From the NCBI GenBank assembly GCA_029449235.1, contig JANATG010000003.1:1426001-1490000 (forward strand): DNA of 64,000 bases, in the 5' to 3' direction. Each line of letters opens with the position of its first letter. Positions within the stretch are counted from its first letter, which is position 1. This DNA comes from Linnemannia schmuckeri. Taxonomy: Eukaryota; Mortierellomycota; Mortierellomycetes; Mortierellales; Mortierellaceae. Under the pieces are notes generated by a model that had not been told where the DNA came from, searched no databases, and worked only from the letters and a program-made list of their open reading frames with translations. The position numbers and the translations under genes are program-made. Shown piece after piece: positions 45,129 to 58,160 of this stretch.

Positions 45129-47586
45129 TTACTTCTTGGCCTTCTTATTGGCAGAAGCCTTGGCGGTCTTAGCCAACTGCTCCTTCTTCTTGGTGAGCTT
45201 CTCGACCTCGGCAGCCTTCTTATCCTTGCCGTACTGGATCTTGGTGTACAGCTTCTGCTGCTTGTTGGTCATCATGATCTTGGCCAACTCCTTGGCCTCC
45301 TCAGCCTCGGCTTCGGCGGCTGTGCGCTTCTTGCCGGCGGATCTTGTTGCAGGTGCGGATGAAGCAGCAGGCTCAGCGGCGGCCTTGGCGGCCTTGGTCT
45401 TCTTCTTGTTCTCCTTAGCCTCGAATTCTGTAAATGCAACCCCCTTGGCCTCGGCCTCCAACTCGATCTGGTGGAGATCCTTGTGCTATTAGTATGAATG
45501 AGAAAAATGAGGTGTAAGACTGTTAGCGTAATGTAACTATGGCATGAATGTGCAAGCAACGCATCAAATGACAAAGCATAGAGAGAAGTGTTACCTCGGC
45601 ATCCTCTTCCTCTTCCTCGTCAGCATCTTCTTCATCTTCATCCTCATCATCCTCATCCTCGTCCTCCTCGTCCTCGTCGCCGCTCTCGATAGCCAAATCC
45701 TCAGTCTGGCCCTCGAACTGGTTGGCATCAGGAACGTAATCACCCTCCTTGGCCTCGACGAAGGGTGATAAGTGAGGAGGGAGGGTCTTGCCGACAAAGT
45801 AGGCATCGCCAACCAAAATCTTGCCGGCGTTGATGCAGTCATAGGCCCACTGAGGCTGGACATATTGACGGCTCAAGAAACGGTGTCCCTGAGTAGGGCG
45901 ATCGCTGATCTGGTGAGTGATCCGGTCGTCGTTCTCGTCAAAAGGCGAACCCTCACCGAGGACAGCATCCCATCCGACCTGGGCTCCCAAAGCACGGAGG
46001 ACAAACTCAAGCGAGTAACGGGGGACCTCACGCGAGAGGAAAATGGCACAGTTACTGAACAGGGACTGGAAATGTGTCAAATGTTGAGAAGCCTTCTGAA
46101 TGTCCGTAAATGTCACCGTGCCAGTAGCAGTGCCGTCCAAGTTGGGTAGGGGGGCGGGGAACTCATCCATGGCACTGTCGGCATCCTGATCGTTCTCAGC
46201 TGTTGTGGTGTTATCCTCGGTTTCCTGAATGCGAGCAATCTTGCTGGAAAGAGACTTGAGTCGCTTTTCTGATTCCTGAAGACGCTGCTTCTCTTCTTTG
46301 GATAATGAAGCGGCAACAGAGCTGGTGATGGGCTGGTTGACAGTCTTGGCAATGTTGGCCGAGGACTGGGTCGACTCGATGATAAGAGCGTTCATGCCGG
46401 CACCGCCCTCGTCCAACTTGAGATCCAATGCAGGTGGGTAGACCAGGTTGACATCTGAGTACAAGCGGTAGTTGACGAATCCGCACAATGTCTGGTGAAA
46501 CTCCAAGAAAGTCAACATCACACGGAAATCAACATCCGTAGGGACCTATTTCATTTTGATTTTCAAAAGGGGAGAATAGGCATGTTAGACTGGTTTTTCA
46601 GGAACCGTAGCTGACCACACGAGTAACAAGGCCGCCAAACCAAAGTTCGATACACTTACATCCTGAGAGAACTGGTATGGAACGAGCCAGGTGACGGTCT
46701 GTCCCTTGATCTCAGCCTGATAGTAGATTCCCTTGATCGACAAGAAGGTCTTTCTCAAGCTGCGGGTGTGGAGGATATAGTGCTGGAACTCGGCAGCGAG
46801 GCGTTGGCAGTTCTCGATGGTCTCGGACTTGATCTTCTCGGTCTTGGGCATGGTGGCGAACAAAAAGATCATGCAGAGGGCATCATCAAGATCACGAAGG
46901 GCATCCGTAAAGGTGGGGTAGCGTTCCTTGATGATGTGGTCCAATGTGTAGATGGGCTTGTTCTCGGCCAAGGTCTTGGCCGTGCTGTACTGTCCCTTAG
47001 ACATCACCTTGGCCATCTTCTTGGCGAACGTCTTGTATTCACGGAACTTGCCCAAGATGGGCTCGTGCATCAGGTACTGGATGTCCTTGGCATAGTAGAA
47101 TGTCGAAGGTGCTGTCGAGCCCTTGTTGGCCTTCTTCTTGTTCTTGGGCTCGCGGGGGTAGATGCCCTTGAGAATACACAGGCGACTATTTTAATAATGA
47201 GACTTGGTATTAGGTTCAAGGTCAATCGTTCAGAGAGGAAGAGAATAGTATAGTGCGGTCCTGGTCATATCTTTTGGTCATATTCAGATCTCCTTGCAAT
47301 CCAGCTGATCCACCATTGCCGTCAAGAAATTGATTGTTCGATTCGCCGATAACTTGAAGCGACAGCGACTCTGACCGAACCTCAAAAAAATCCAGTCGAG
47401 TGTCGAGTCCACTTGTACCCCGGATATGTGCAGGTGGAATGTGCAGAGAGAAAAAGAGCTCCTGTGCGAGAGTTGTTGTCCATACCGGAAGTCAGCAAGA
47501 GTGACCTGGAGCTTCTTCAGAGCCTGGTTACGAGTGATGTAGTTGATGGCTGCTCCGGCCTTTCCCTTCTTATGAAGCTTTCCCAT
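45129..47586 (-). CDS. PES1: Pescadillo homolog (ribosome biogenesis, PeBoW complex), ~644 aa
   Basis: Four exons, 47586-47486, 47185-46660, 46545-45595 and 45485-45129, join in frame to 644 codons plus stop. The N-terminal pescadillo domain is unmistakable: MGKLHKKGKAGAAINYITRN, ALKKLQVTLADFRRLCILKG, IYPREP, PSTFYYAKDIQYLMHEPIL. A BRCT domain lies at about 365-465 (IFLSREVPRYSLEFVLRALG, WVYDC-type core QPQWAYDCINA). It is followed by an acidic run and a basic Lys/Ala-rich tail (KKEQLAKTAKASANKKAKK). Human PES1 is 588 aa. With BOP1 and WDR12 it matures 5.8S/25S rRNA and the 60S subunit in the nucleolus. Spacing to the convergent PFK-2 gene is only 269 bp. Confidence 0.96.
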
Positions 47587-49020
47587 GGTGGATTAGTAGA
47601 ATGTAGAAGAGGAGGGGGGAGGAAGTAGAAAGAAAAGAGAAGGAGAAAGAGAGGCGATGGAAATGGAGGGAAGAGGAAGGAGGAGGTAGAAAGCAAAAAA
47701 AAAAAAAAAAAAAAATAAAAATAAAAAAAAGAAGGGACAAATAAAGAAAAATCCGACTTTGACACAACGGCAACCTGCCAAAAGTTCAAGCGTTGAAGTG
47801 GACAAAAAAAAAAAAAAGAAAAGAGCTGAAAACAACAACAAAAGTCACGTGTGTGAGTGGCTTCTCTTTTCGGCAGTCCCATTTTCAATTTTTTTAGAAA
47901 AGGGCGAAGGTGTCACAGTGAGCTAGTCGCGCCGGTGAAGGGGGCTGAAAAAGAAGGGGAAAGGAGAGCGTGCTGGACTGACTAAATAGTGCAGAGAGGA
48001 TAGTTCATTCATAGTTTGTCAACTCTGGTGAACAAACACATTTAATCTTCTTCCTCATCCACATCTTTGTCTATCTTTATCCTTACATCATAGAATAGTT
48101 CAATTATCGAAAACAATAACCTTTCGTCGATGTATTTACTTTTGCAAAATTGTCACGAAAGATCTCAATTACCCCTTTTTTTTTTTTTTTTTTTTTTTTG
48201 GCGAAGAATAAACGATTAGAATTGAAAAACTCTGCTATACAAAATTTGGAAAATAGATGGACGAAAAAGCTGTCAAAACAGAAAGAGGACCGTTTCAAGT
48301 TGGTTCAAATAATGGATACTAATGTTTCAAATTACTGGACGACCCTGAATTGAGAAGGCCCTCTTATGCCTGGTCGGTCTTTTTCTTTTCGACGTAGATA
48401 GTGAGGTACTTAGCCCCTGGTAGATTCTCTTGTGTTCGTAACACGTCGATTGTGGTGCTGAATCAAACTCTCGCGGCTGAGGATGGCGAAAGTAAGCTCC
48501 GATACAAAGGCTCTGATGTTCTTTCTCGTCTACATCCTCGATATCTTCCTGCTTTCCGTCGTGATGACGCTGCTAATGCCGTGGTGCTTTGGTATCATAG
48601 AGTAAAATACACTTGTGTGGATCGCCCACCACTTTTGATGACTTTTTTGGTCATTTTTTCTTTGTATGAAAGTCAATCAAATCGTCCTTTTCATTTTGAA
48701 GTCTCAATGAACTCTTGAAGCTTGTTTTTTATATTTGCGTGCTCTTTTCTATTTTCCTTGTCGGTCTCTTTGACGTGCGAATTGTTCTGCTGAACAAAAA
48801 GTGTTAAATAGAAAACAAAATGCGTGAATCAAGAACAGACTACATGGTAGCGTCGAGGATGTCAAGAGCAAAAACCGACGCTCCAATCCATACCCTGAGT
48901 ACTAGCGATAATTGCTGCTGCAGATTTTTATTTCGAATAATATACATGCTGGCATCCAGATCTTATTAAATATCAGAACCAAAAGGGAGGCCAGCTAGCA
49001 CCATACACTCTGTTCCGTGG
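47587..49020. other. PES1 promoter and DBF4 3' flank
   Basis: No gene is called. PES1's leader is rich in T/C on its own strand, with a run of A residues at about 47696-47715 (plus). A T22 run lies at 48177. A 40-codon hydrophobic frame at 48483-48605 is discussed among the rejected items. Confidence 0.5.
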
Positions 49021-52000
49021 TTACTCAATAAAGACCATGGCCCCTTCTCCATACTCCTCATACGCCTCCGCAAGGCTCGAACTGCTCCGCATCTTCTTCT
49101 GTCCTCCAGCAGGCTCAGGAAGCTGGTTGCCGTGATAATGCTGGTAGACCCGCTCCTCCTCCTGCTCAGCATGTGTCATCACCGGGAAGAATTTCCGCTG
49201 TACTCGTCGGCTGGGTGACTGCGAAGGAGACGAGAAGCCATAGCCTTGGCCCATGAAGTTAACCGCGCCCACAGACGAATGGGATCCTTCAGGTGATGAG
49301 AACGCGATGGGAGAAGACTGTGATGCCGGAGCTCCTAGCTCTCTCTGACTTGTAGCAACAGGTCCGGGGTGTCCTGGTTTAACGCGCGTCTCCGATTCAT
49401 CCCTCATACGGTAATCCTGAAAAGGAACAATCGCGGTGCCTGTTTGTTGCATTCGTTGCTGTGTCTGAAGAGGCGGCGGTGCCTGTTGCAGGTCGGTAGA
49501 ATGACCGTGGCGACGAAATTCCCGATGAGTTGGCGTTGGAGACTCGTATACGAGCTGTGAGCTGAGTGAAGGATGGAAATATCCGCTGGCTAATTGAGCC
49601 TGTCGCTGGTGAGAACGGTCCACGACCGCCTGGTGGAGTTGAGACACCGGTGGCGTCGTTGTCTGGAAGAGCAATTCCAAGGGCTCATTGGGAGACATTG
49701 GGGAGGACGTTCGAGTCGAAGAGCGTGAGGGAGAGTGAATGACCCAGGATTCTGAACGCAGTGGCGTAGAGGGAGCACGAGAAGGGTTTGACAGCTGCTG
49801 AGACTGCGCTGCAATGTTTGAAAAAGGATTCCGAGATGCAGGCAGGCCGTTAAGCTTTGAAGTATCGGGTGTCTCAGCTAATGCGGCAACGCGAGACTGG
49901 GATCGACCCGCTGCTCTCTCCTCGGCCAACACATTGTCGAGCTTCCGTTTGAGAGCACCTTTGTAGAGTCCACTTGTGATGTCCTTGCAAGGCGAAAACA
50001 TGGAAGACTCCCCTGCAGAGCGGTTTGGGATGAACAACCCATCTCTCAGACCGACACCCTGATTCTTTCCAAACAGGCCTCGACCAGCACTAGGAGACTT
50101 GACCAAGGTGACCCCATCGTCCGAACCCTCCCTGTCAGATTCATGCAGGGCTCCGGGAGAGAAAGGAGCTCGATTGATCGTTCCCGCGGCGCTGGGGCTA
50201 GCAACCGTGCTTGAGGTGTCAAAGCGGAGTCGAACGGGAGTAGAGAGGCCATCATCTACAGAAGCCATCGCTGAAGCCGAGCAGTCGAGGAAGCGGTCGT
50301 CCGGCTGAGTAGTGTCCGTCTCGAGCTGGCTGGTGACGTTGCTATCCGAGAGCCCACTCCTGTCAGAGCGAGGCAAACGAAACTCATGCCGAAGGACCAT
50401 CTGGAAACTAGTTGGAGTAGCCACCTCATTTTTCAAGAGCTCGCTGGGAAGCACCGTCTCCACCACCGTCTCCTCTTCCTCTCCCCCCTCCCCCTCCTCC
50501 TCCTTTTCTTCTTTCTGAGCTGCGAATGGTGCTACAGACACTGAATCACTTGGCTGATCGCTGAACCGATCAACGCCCCTCTCCGAAAGACCAAGTTGAG
50601 ACATTTCCGAAGACAACTTATCGGCAATATCGTCAATCTCAACAGCGTTCCTTGCGCGTTCGTGCGCCATGGAAACCTGGCCCTCCATCTCGCCAGGGGT
50701 ACCCTCCTTATCCATGTTTTCTACAATGCCCTCATCCTCCTCAACATCCTGGCGATCACGCGGTCTGGCGATTTTTTCTTGCGTCTCCACCATCTGACCT
50801 TGGCCTCGTGACACTTCATGCCCAGGAGGCAGAGTAAGTATATTCACAGCGAGCGGTGGCTCGTGGGGATGAAGAGTAATATCCATGGCTTCTGTGGTGT
50901 CGGCTTCGCCGACAGGACCAAGAGCAGGCGTCACAGGCTTATCACAAGTCGCGTTTGCGAAGGAAATACTGTCACTCGGTTCGGATTCGGCCAGTGCTGG
51001 GGTGATTGTCGGTAGCTCTGAAAGGTCAGATGAGATCCTTGGTTTGCGCTGCAGCTTGGCCAAGAGGATGTCCAATTGCGCAAACTTGGAAGCATCATGA
51101 GCATATTTTCGATGTGCTGGGGAATCGATGTGCTAAAAAGGATAAAAGAGAGTATGAAAAATGTTTAGTAACGTGGCTGCAATGCTTTTAAAATCTGCCA
51201 ATTCCGAATGTCAAGCAATGCCATACCTTTTCGAAGTTCTCAAAGAATCCTCGACAGTTCTCACAGTAACGCTGTTTCCGATAGTCCTTGGCTTCCTTGT
51301 GCTTCGCGGTGTGACTGACAGGCGTCTCGGGAATAGGATGAGCTGACCGGACATTCATCGCGTCTCTCCTTGCGAGATCCATAGTAGTGGGATCTTGGCC
51401 CACGGCGCGCTCGTTGTTCGCGGAGATGACAAGCCCTGGGCTTTGCTTGGCGGGCAGAGTCGGCGGTTGCATTTTGCTTCCTGCATCTGTTATTGTCTCT
51501 CTGCCGAGTACTGTATCCTTTGTTGCATCACTCACAGTCGCACATCCCGTATCTGGTCGTACAATATCGAGAGGTCGTGCAAACTCGGGCTTGTTGGGAA
51601 GGTTGGTCGGAACAGCCTCCACTTTGGTCGCGTTGAGTGCACGCTTCTCAAGTTGCTCTACTCTGCGATCCTGCTGAGGATTGGTTGCAGAAGGCTTCGA
51701 CGCGGTTGAGGTGGTTGTCGAGATAATATTAGACGTAATGGAGTTGACGAGTCCTGAAGCCATGGCAGATGGAGACAACTTTTGGTCGTCTGCAGGGCCT
51801 GCATCCTGAACAGTGTTTGCGAGATCCCTGTCCGCCTTGATTTCCTGTCCCTTGTCGTCCCGGACTCTTGATGGCCTCTCGGACGCCTTGATGACCGGCT
51901 CAATGAAGCAGAATGGACTCCTGTCGGACTCTTGGATGTAAAGCCTTGGCCACGGTTGTTTTCCAGTCGAGGACGGCTTCGCGGTGAAATCGTAAGCCAT

Positions 52001-53160
52001 AATGGTACGATAGTAACCAGTTGTGTCGTCCACCAACACATATTTCCCCTGGAACGCGTAAAAATCGGGTTTTGTTGAGTTGTCGATATGTACTGTGGCA
52101 ACTCCATGCACCTTTTCGTACTGCAGCATGTCCTTGAGCTTGCGATCATCGGTTTGCTTGACTAGCCCAGGCGCCAAGGGAGCAAGAAGCTTCAATGTCA
52201 AGTCGAGCGTCCAGATTTTTATCCCCAGGCTGAGTGCTTTGACGAGAATGCCCATCTCACCATTGGGGGCATGCTGAGCCGAGGGCTTGGTGGTAGCCCT
52301 CCTGAGATCCAGCTGTGTTGCTGGAGACTGCCCAGTGTTATCTTGGTTTCTGATCCGCTCCAAAACACTCTCGTCAGGTACTGGGCGCGTTGTGATGATA
52401 TGAGTTACTTCATTCGAGAAGAACGAGGTCATTGTCTAATAGATATCGATTGAATTCATGGAAAGTAAGATATTTTTCTGGTAAAAGTTAACATAAGAAA
52501 ACCTCTTCAAGTAGCACTTACGCCTCTGTGTCTGCGAACGACATCAGATATCTTTTTTATCATGGATGGGTCGACAGAGTCAAAGTAAAAGCGGCACCTC
52601 GGGAGGACATTTGCCATTTGCTGAGTCCATTCGGGGGATCCGTACTCTGCGCTGACACGGTTCTTGTGTCTGATCTGAGAGCGAGGTTCAGTGTCCTGAG
52701 GTTGCGGTAAATGCTGGGCGTAATCGGTGTGTTGTGATTGGGATCGGTTTTGGTTCTCGATATTTGCATCAGACCGCGTATAGCTTGGAGTCGTCGCTGT
52801 GAAGCCGGGAAAGGGCACTGGCTTAATCTTGTGCATTGAATTAGATGGTATGCGAGCCAAGCCGGGTGGCGCCTTGATGTTCTGCGCGTTATTCCCGGTA
52901 AAGGGCTTTTGCTGCAGGGCGATTCGTTGCCGCGTGGCGTCTTTGTCTGACTGAGGAGCCATGGTAGGCTTCACAGGCATGTTAGCCGAGGACGATCGAG
53001 TAGAGCTGACATCCAGGCCAGCCTTGTTGACAAGACCATGGTGTGTGTTGAGCGTGTTCATCCCATGGAGCTGTGGTCGAAGTTGGTTGATATTGTTGTG
53101 TGCTCTCGATTCCTGGAGTGGCGCCCTTTGGAGGGCAGGGTCCAAGGGACGATCGGCCAT
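49021..53160 (-). CDS. DBF4: DBF4-type regulatory subunit of CDC7 kinase, ~1319 aa
   Basis: Three exons, 53160-52522, 52435-51227 and 51132-49021, join with both introns in phase 0 to 1319 codons plus stop. The N-terminal BRCT-like motif N spans intron 1: RCRFYFDSVDPSMIKKISDV, then SFFSNEVTHIITTRPVP. Motif M follows at about 383-400 (SPFCFIEPVIKASERPS). The DBF zinc finger (motif C) spans intron 2: CENCRGFFENFEK then HIDSPAHRKYA, with the two Cys and two His ligands present. DBF4 binds and activates CDC7, which phosphorylates MCM to fire replication origins in S phase. The ~680-aa C-terminal extension is Ser/Pro-rich and disordered, with SPSR- and SP-type CDK/MAPK-like sites. Yeast Dbf4 is about 700 aa, so this is long. 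Confidence 0.92.
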
Positions 53161-53890
53161 GGTGGCGAATGGCTGGGCTGGCCGACGTTCGTTACTCGTT
53201 TGCCCTGGGTTGTGATCCTGATGAGAGTGCTGATGCTTAATATTTCAGGAAACGGGAGTCGTTGGTTGTCTAAGGCCTCCAGTGAAGTTTAGAGAAGGGG
53301 CATAGCTATTGGAGGGGGAGGACCTTTGAATTGGTGGCGAATGGTCAAACGACAAACCAGAGGGTGTTTAAAATGAGAAAGGAGAGAGCTTGTCTTCTTT
53401 CTGAAGACATTGCAAATATTGTTTGGGCAACCTGCAAGCGCGTAGATCACATGACTGTTTCCACGTATGATAATGGATGATTGGTGAAGGTGTACGTGCT
53501 CAATGCTGAAGCAAAGGGCTTTTGTGGACAGCTCACGTCCTTCTCACTCTTTTGACATTCATTCTTTCGACACTCACTCACTCACTCACTCGCTCACACT
53601 CACCTTCTTTTTTTACTGTTCTCTCTAACACTTCCAGGACTGATTTATCTTGGACACATTCTGCCACTCAACTAATTGTAAGCACAGAAAAAACAACAAA
53701 AGCAGAAAAAAGAGAAAGAAAAGTGGTACCTACATAGCGCAATTCTGACACTCCGCTCGTAGTCAAAGCTCGCTCGAACCAGACTCTCATGTTACTCAAC
53801 CATGCCCTCTGCCTTTGCAACCATCGGCTTTCTCTAGATCTCCTCAACATCCTAAATCTCACCCTCCGCACATTCACCACAACTCACCAA
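53161..53890. other. Divergent promoter DBF4 / FYVE-RING gene
   Basis: 730 bp between divergent starts. The half nearest the plus-strand gene has CACT(CACT)n at about 53572-53592 and a pyrimidine-rich leader. An in-frame ATG at 53789 would extend the next protein by 34 residues. No other gene is seen. Confidence 0.55.
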
Positions 53891-54843
53891 ATGTTTGCTG
53901 CCGTCGTGTCGCCAGGATCCATACCGGAGTTCGTACATCCTCCCGTGCCAGGAGAGAGCCACGATTTTTACGGGAACACACACTTGGACTCGATAAAACT
54001 GCCAGCGCCCGCAGCTGTGCCCAACCCCGGCTCGGCTTCACCCTCAAATTCTCGCCAGCTCACAGACCCACTTGGACTTGAGGAGACTAACCACTCCGCC
54101 TCGACCACGAATGGGCTTGAAACAGGCACTGTATCAAGAGATGAATCCGTGCGCGACCATATCTCAGGGGCTACGACCGTCACAGGGGAGGATCATTCGG
54201 AGGGCTCTTCGGAGGACATTGCATGGGCGAAACTCGTCGATGGCTGCGTCAATGGTCATGTCGAGCAGGTGCGCGACATTATCCTGCGGCTGCCTCAGCT
54301 CAAGGACTCGATCGACAACATATCCTCGGCCACCGGCATGAACCCCCTTCACTTTGCGGCCTCTCGCGGCCACGACGAAATCGTGCGGATCCTCATAGAT
54401 CAAGCAGGAGCAGGTGTTGATACCCAGGATCGCGAAGGAGAGGTAAGACTCGTGGAAATAATCTCATCTTGGCACGAGCCTAAGAGTCTCTTTTGGTAAG
54501 CCCAACCGAAACAATGGTGGCACGTCTCACGGTCTTTTCTTCTCTAACCAAACCATTTCTATTTGCCATATAGACGGCTCTTTTGAAGGCCTCGTATACA
54601 GGAAGTCTCTCAGTGGTATGCTTTCTATTGAAGCGCGGGGCCAATGTGCATCAGAGGGACAAGGATGGCTGGACAGCATTACACAATGCCAGTTCGAAAG
54701 GCTTTATCGACATTACCCAAGTCCTGCTGGAGAAGGGTGAGGCTGACATCAATGCTAGGAGCAAGATGGGGCACACACCTCTAAGTAAGTGTAAACAGAA
54801 TTATTGCTTAACGAGTAACAGTTCCATCGCTCTCAACCACGGC

Positions 54844-54884
<41 letters not shown>

Positions 54885-57800
54885 ATTGTCGGTGCTCTGC
54901 GCCCCTCTAATCGAATAATTTTATCACGGACAACTGTTTTGGTCTCAAAATAGTCAACGCTGCCTCAAAAGGCGACGTTGCCATGGTGCTCTACTTTTTG
55001 AATCACGCCAGAGCAAATCCACTCCTGAAGAATACTTTCTCGGAAATGGCATATGACGTTGCTGCTGCCAATAGCGAGGCACACCTTTGCGACATTCTTC
55101 AAAGCAGCGAAAGACAATGGTGGAAAGGTAAGTGTGTTTTGCTAATTATTTTGAATCAGTGTATCATTTGCTCTTCTAGTGCTGAACCAATGAAACCCGC
55201 TTCAATAATCTAGAGGAACACAGCTCGGACGATCAGATCTACGACCCACTTGTCCTGCATAACACGGTTCTTGTCACTGTCCATGAGAACCAAAGAGCAA
55301 CTGGATCCTTCGCTCTTTCCTTTATGGCGCCCAAGTTTTCGGCGGCGGCTCTTTCTCAGCAGGATTTCTGTGGTCCCTGGTCCTTGCCCAGCGGACGGCC
55401 ATCTACCAAGGATGACGTCCATTTGCCTCTTATTTCTTCGACAGGAAGCTCAAGCGCGAGGTCAAACATGCAGCGTGGATGGTTCTGGATGACAGAGTGG
55501 GTAATCGACAAGACGGATCCGACAGTTGATCCGGAAGGCTGGCAGTACGGAAAATCTCTGACAGAGGCGAACCAGTCATGGACAGCCACAGCTCCTACAT
55601 CGGGAACCAACTGGGTGCGGCGAAGAAGGTGGATTCGGGTGATGAAGAAAAGGATGGATTTGATCGGCTCAACAGAAGAAGGCATAGAGAGCTCGGAGGG
55701 AGGATTGCCTTTGATTGCGCAGGAAATGGCTGGAAACTACATGAAGCGGGCTAATCTTGCGCTGAGACCAGAGGAAGAGTTTGCAGATACAGCCCAGGAG
55801 CTGTCTCGATACCGCCAAGCCATTCAAATCTTGTTGAGAGGCATCAAAGGTAAGACTTTGCACCATTTGTTGTGAATGAGGCTTCTCTGTAAGCGAGAAT
55901 GTGCTCATTAACTTGTACTATTTATTCAATATTTTCGATAGTCGACAATGACCCTTCCACCAAGCTGGTAGCTTCATCCTTGGTACGAGAGTATCTTCAG
56001 CATGCTGAAGAGTTGATGGAGCTTATTCGGGAACAAGAAGCCAACGGCGCATTTCAGGAATTAGAGCTGGAGACACCACGGCCATCACTCGCCACTCGTT
56101 CACCCAACAGCAACCAAGGATCAAGCAACGAGCTGCGCAGCTTGACTCTTCAGAGGTCAACGCCTGCGGACTCAGAGTCTGTGGACAACGTCATACATGT
56201 ACAGAACGGACACGACGCTGGTAGCTCACCTGAGAGTAGCGAAGGAAGCTTTTCTAGCGCAACCAATGGTCTCGAGACAGAAGAAGGAAGTGAGAACCGA
56301 GATGGTGAGGCGCTTGGGCTTGGTATCCCTGGGCTTGATATCCCACCTGAATTGGAGTCGGTTTCCGACGAAGAGGATTCCCAGAACGCTACAGCTGCAG
56401 AAACTGATGGGCAACTCGGACTAGGTGCTGTTGCAGAAGTGGGTCTGTCTGAGTTGTCACTCGAGTCCTCTGGCGCTGATGTCGCACACGCAGAAGAACC
56501 CAGCGCGGCAGACACTGCGGAGACGTCAGATCAGGGTACAGTTGCACAGGGACCTACAGCCAATATACCCATCCCCATTCCGACCCAGAGCCTCCCTGAG
56601 GTAGCTGTCACCAGTCCATCACCGGCCGCGGCGAATATGGATCCATTTCCAATGGCGCGTCTTACCAGAAGTCCTCGATCGGCAACGCCGCCGTCCTCCA
56701 GTTCAAGACCCACGGCTGCATCAACATCGCAGCCACTGTCATCTAGTCCATCTGCCTCAGGACAACTTACTAGTCAACAAGAGGCCAACCTTTACGCCAT
56801 CCCCCCAGAGCTTCAGCAGCGGCTTGCAGAAAGTCCTATCGGTGGTTTATCTAGTCCATCGCGCCCTTCCAGTGGCGCCTTTAGCCCAGGTGTAAGATCA
56901 GTTGACTCGCCTCGACAAACTTCGTCTATGCAGGCCAGTAACCAAGGTTCATTTCAAGAGCGGCCTGCAAGTAGGAGTCGCTTGTCTCTGCCGCCCCAGC
57001 AATCTCAGTACCACCCTGCCCAGCATCCAGTCCTGGAGGCTAAGTGGGAGTCTGATCACAAAGCTATCGACTGCAAGGAGTGCCACCGCAAGTTTTCTCT
57101 CTGGCTGAGACGACACCACTGTCGTCGTTGCGGTTATGTTGTCTGTGATCGTTGCTCAAGTCACCGTGCGACTCTTCATCCTTCGATGGTCGTGTACGAC
57201 CCCTCCTCTAGCGAAGCATACATCAACCACCAAGCGCTAAGTCGTCGAGGCACTCTCCAAAGCTATCGCGTCTGTGACTCTTGTTATACGACATTGAACT
57301 CTAGTCATTCTGCAATCATGAACAACGGGTCTGGCTCGGGGTCCCAAACGCGACAGCAGCACTATCCCCAGCAGCAGCAGCATCATCATCATCATTATCA
57401 GCAGCAACAGCATGCTCGCGGCCTCTATGGTCAGTCTGGGACGCATTCTGGAGCACCTCTTTCGTCTAGTCCTGGTCAGTTGGATGGTAGTATAGGGGTG
57501 TATATGCCTAACTCGGCCTATAGTCAGGATATGACTTCCCATTCGTCTTCAAGGAGTTCGAGCTCATCCAATCTTCATCCTACACCCATGGTTCGCAATG
57601 CGAGCTCGAGCTCGCTCATGAGTGAGTGTCCTGTTTGCGGTGCAATTTTGGCTGGCATGGAAGGTGGTAAAGTTGCTCAGGAAGCACACGTTCAAGAATG
57701 CCTTGAAGGGAAGCCTGGTCAAGGACGGGAGCCGATCAACAATGTCCGCTACATCGGTATGTTTACCATTCCCCCTTTTTTGCTTTCCCGCTCCTGATTG

Positions 57801-58160
57801 TTGAAAGATCTTTTGGCGGACCCCAGGGATTGCTCGATTCTTATTGGTGAACCCTTGCGTTTTTTTTTATTCTTTTAGTGTACAAACTCCCGGCTGACTC
57901 GCCCTTGGTTGATCAGGAATGTGCTATTTGCTTTGAAGAATTTGTAGCAGGTAAAGGATTCGCGTACTTTGTAATTTGTATTTCATGTAATGATGTTCTT
58001 GGCGTCAATCGCGATCTGTCTACTTACACCGTCTCGTATGAATGTGTTTTATTTAATAGGACGGACGGTGGCGCGATTGAATTGTCTGTGCACATACCAC
58101 CGCCATTGCATCCATAGCTGGCTTCAACATGGCAAAGCGTGTCCTGTTCACTACCGCTAG
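53891..58160 (+). CDS. Ankyrin-DysF-FYVE-RING protein, probable endosomal E3 ubiquitin ligase, ~1186 aa
   Basis: Seven exons, 53891-54442, 54574-54784, 54954-55127, 55214-55849, 55942-57756, 57879-57950 and 58060-58160, join in frame to 1186 codons plus stop. Domains in order: ankyrin repeats at about 113-310 (TGMNPLHFAASRGHDEIVRI, GWTALHNASSKGFIDITQVL); a dysferlin-type DysF segment at about 400-450 (GWFWMTEWVIDKTDP, WVRRRRWIRVMKKR); and a long disordered Ser/Pro region. A FYVE finger follows at about 893-965 with WESDHK, RRHHCRRCG and RVCDSC, the full PI3P-binding signature. A small C-C-H-C finger lies at about 1085-1115 (CPVCGAILAG, HVQEC). The C-terminal RING, 1143-1186, reads CAICFEEF then ARLNCLCTYHRHCI and CPVH, closest to the ZNRF type. 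PI3P binding places it on endosomes or vacuole. The yeast FYVE-RING ligase Pib1 is a simpler relative. Confidence 0.9.
54845..54881 (+). repeat. Poly(A) homopolymer inside an intron
   Basis: An uninterrupted run of about 37 A residues in intron 2 of the FYVE-RING gene, the longest homopolymer in the window. There is no adjacent coding retrocopy or target-site duplication that I can see. Confidence 0.85.

Noticed and set aside
48483..48605. 40-codon frame with a hydrophobic product (FFLVYILDIFLLSVVMTLL)
   Set aside because: It looks loosely like a small membrane proteolipid. It has no clear family match, no supporting promoter or splice context, and such short hydrophobic frames arise by chance in T-rich DNA.
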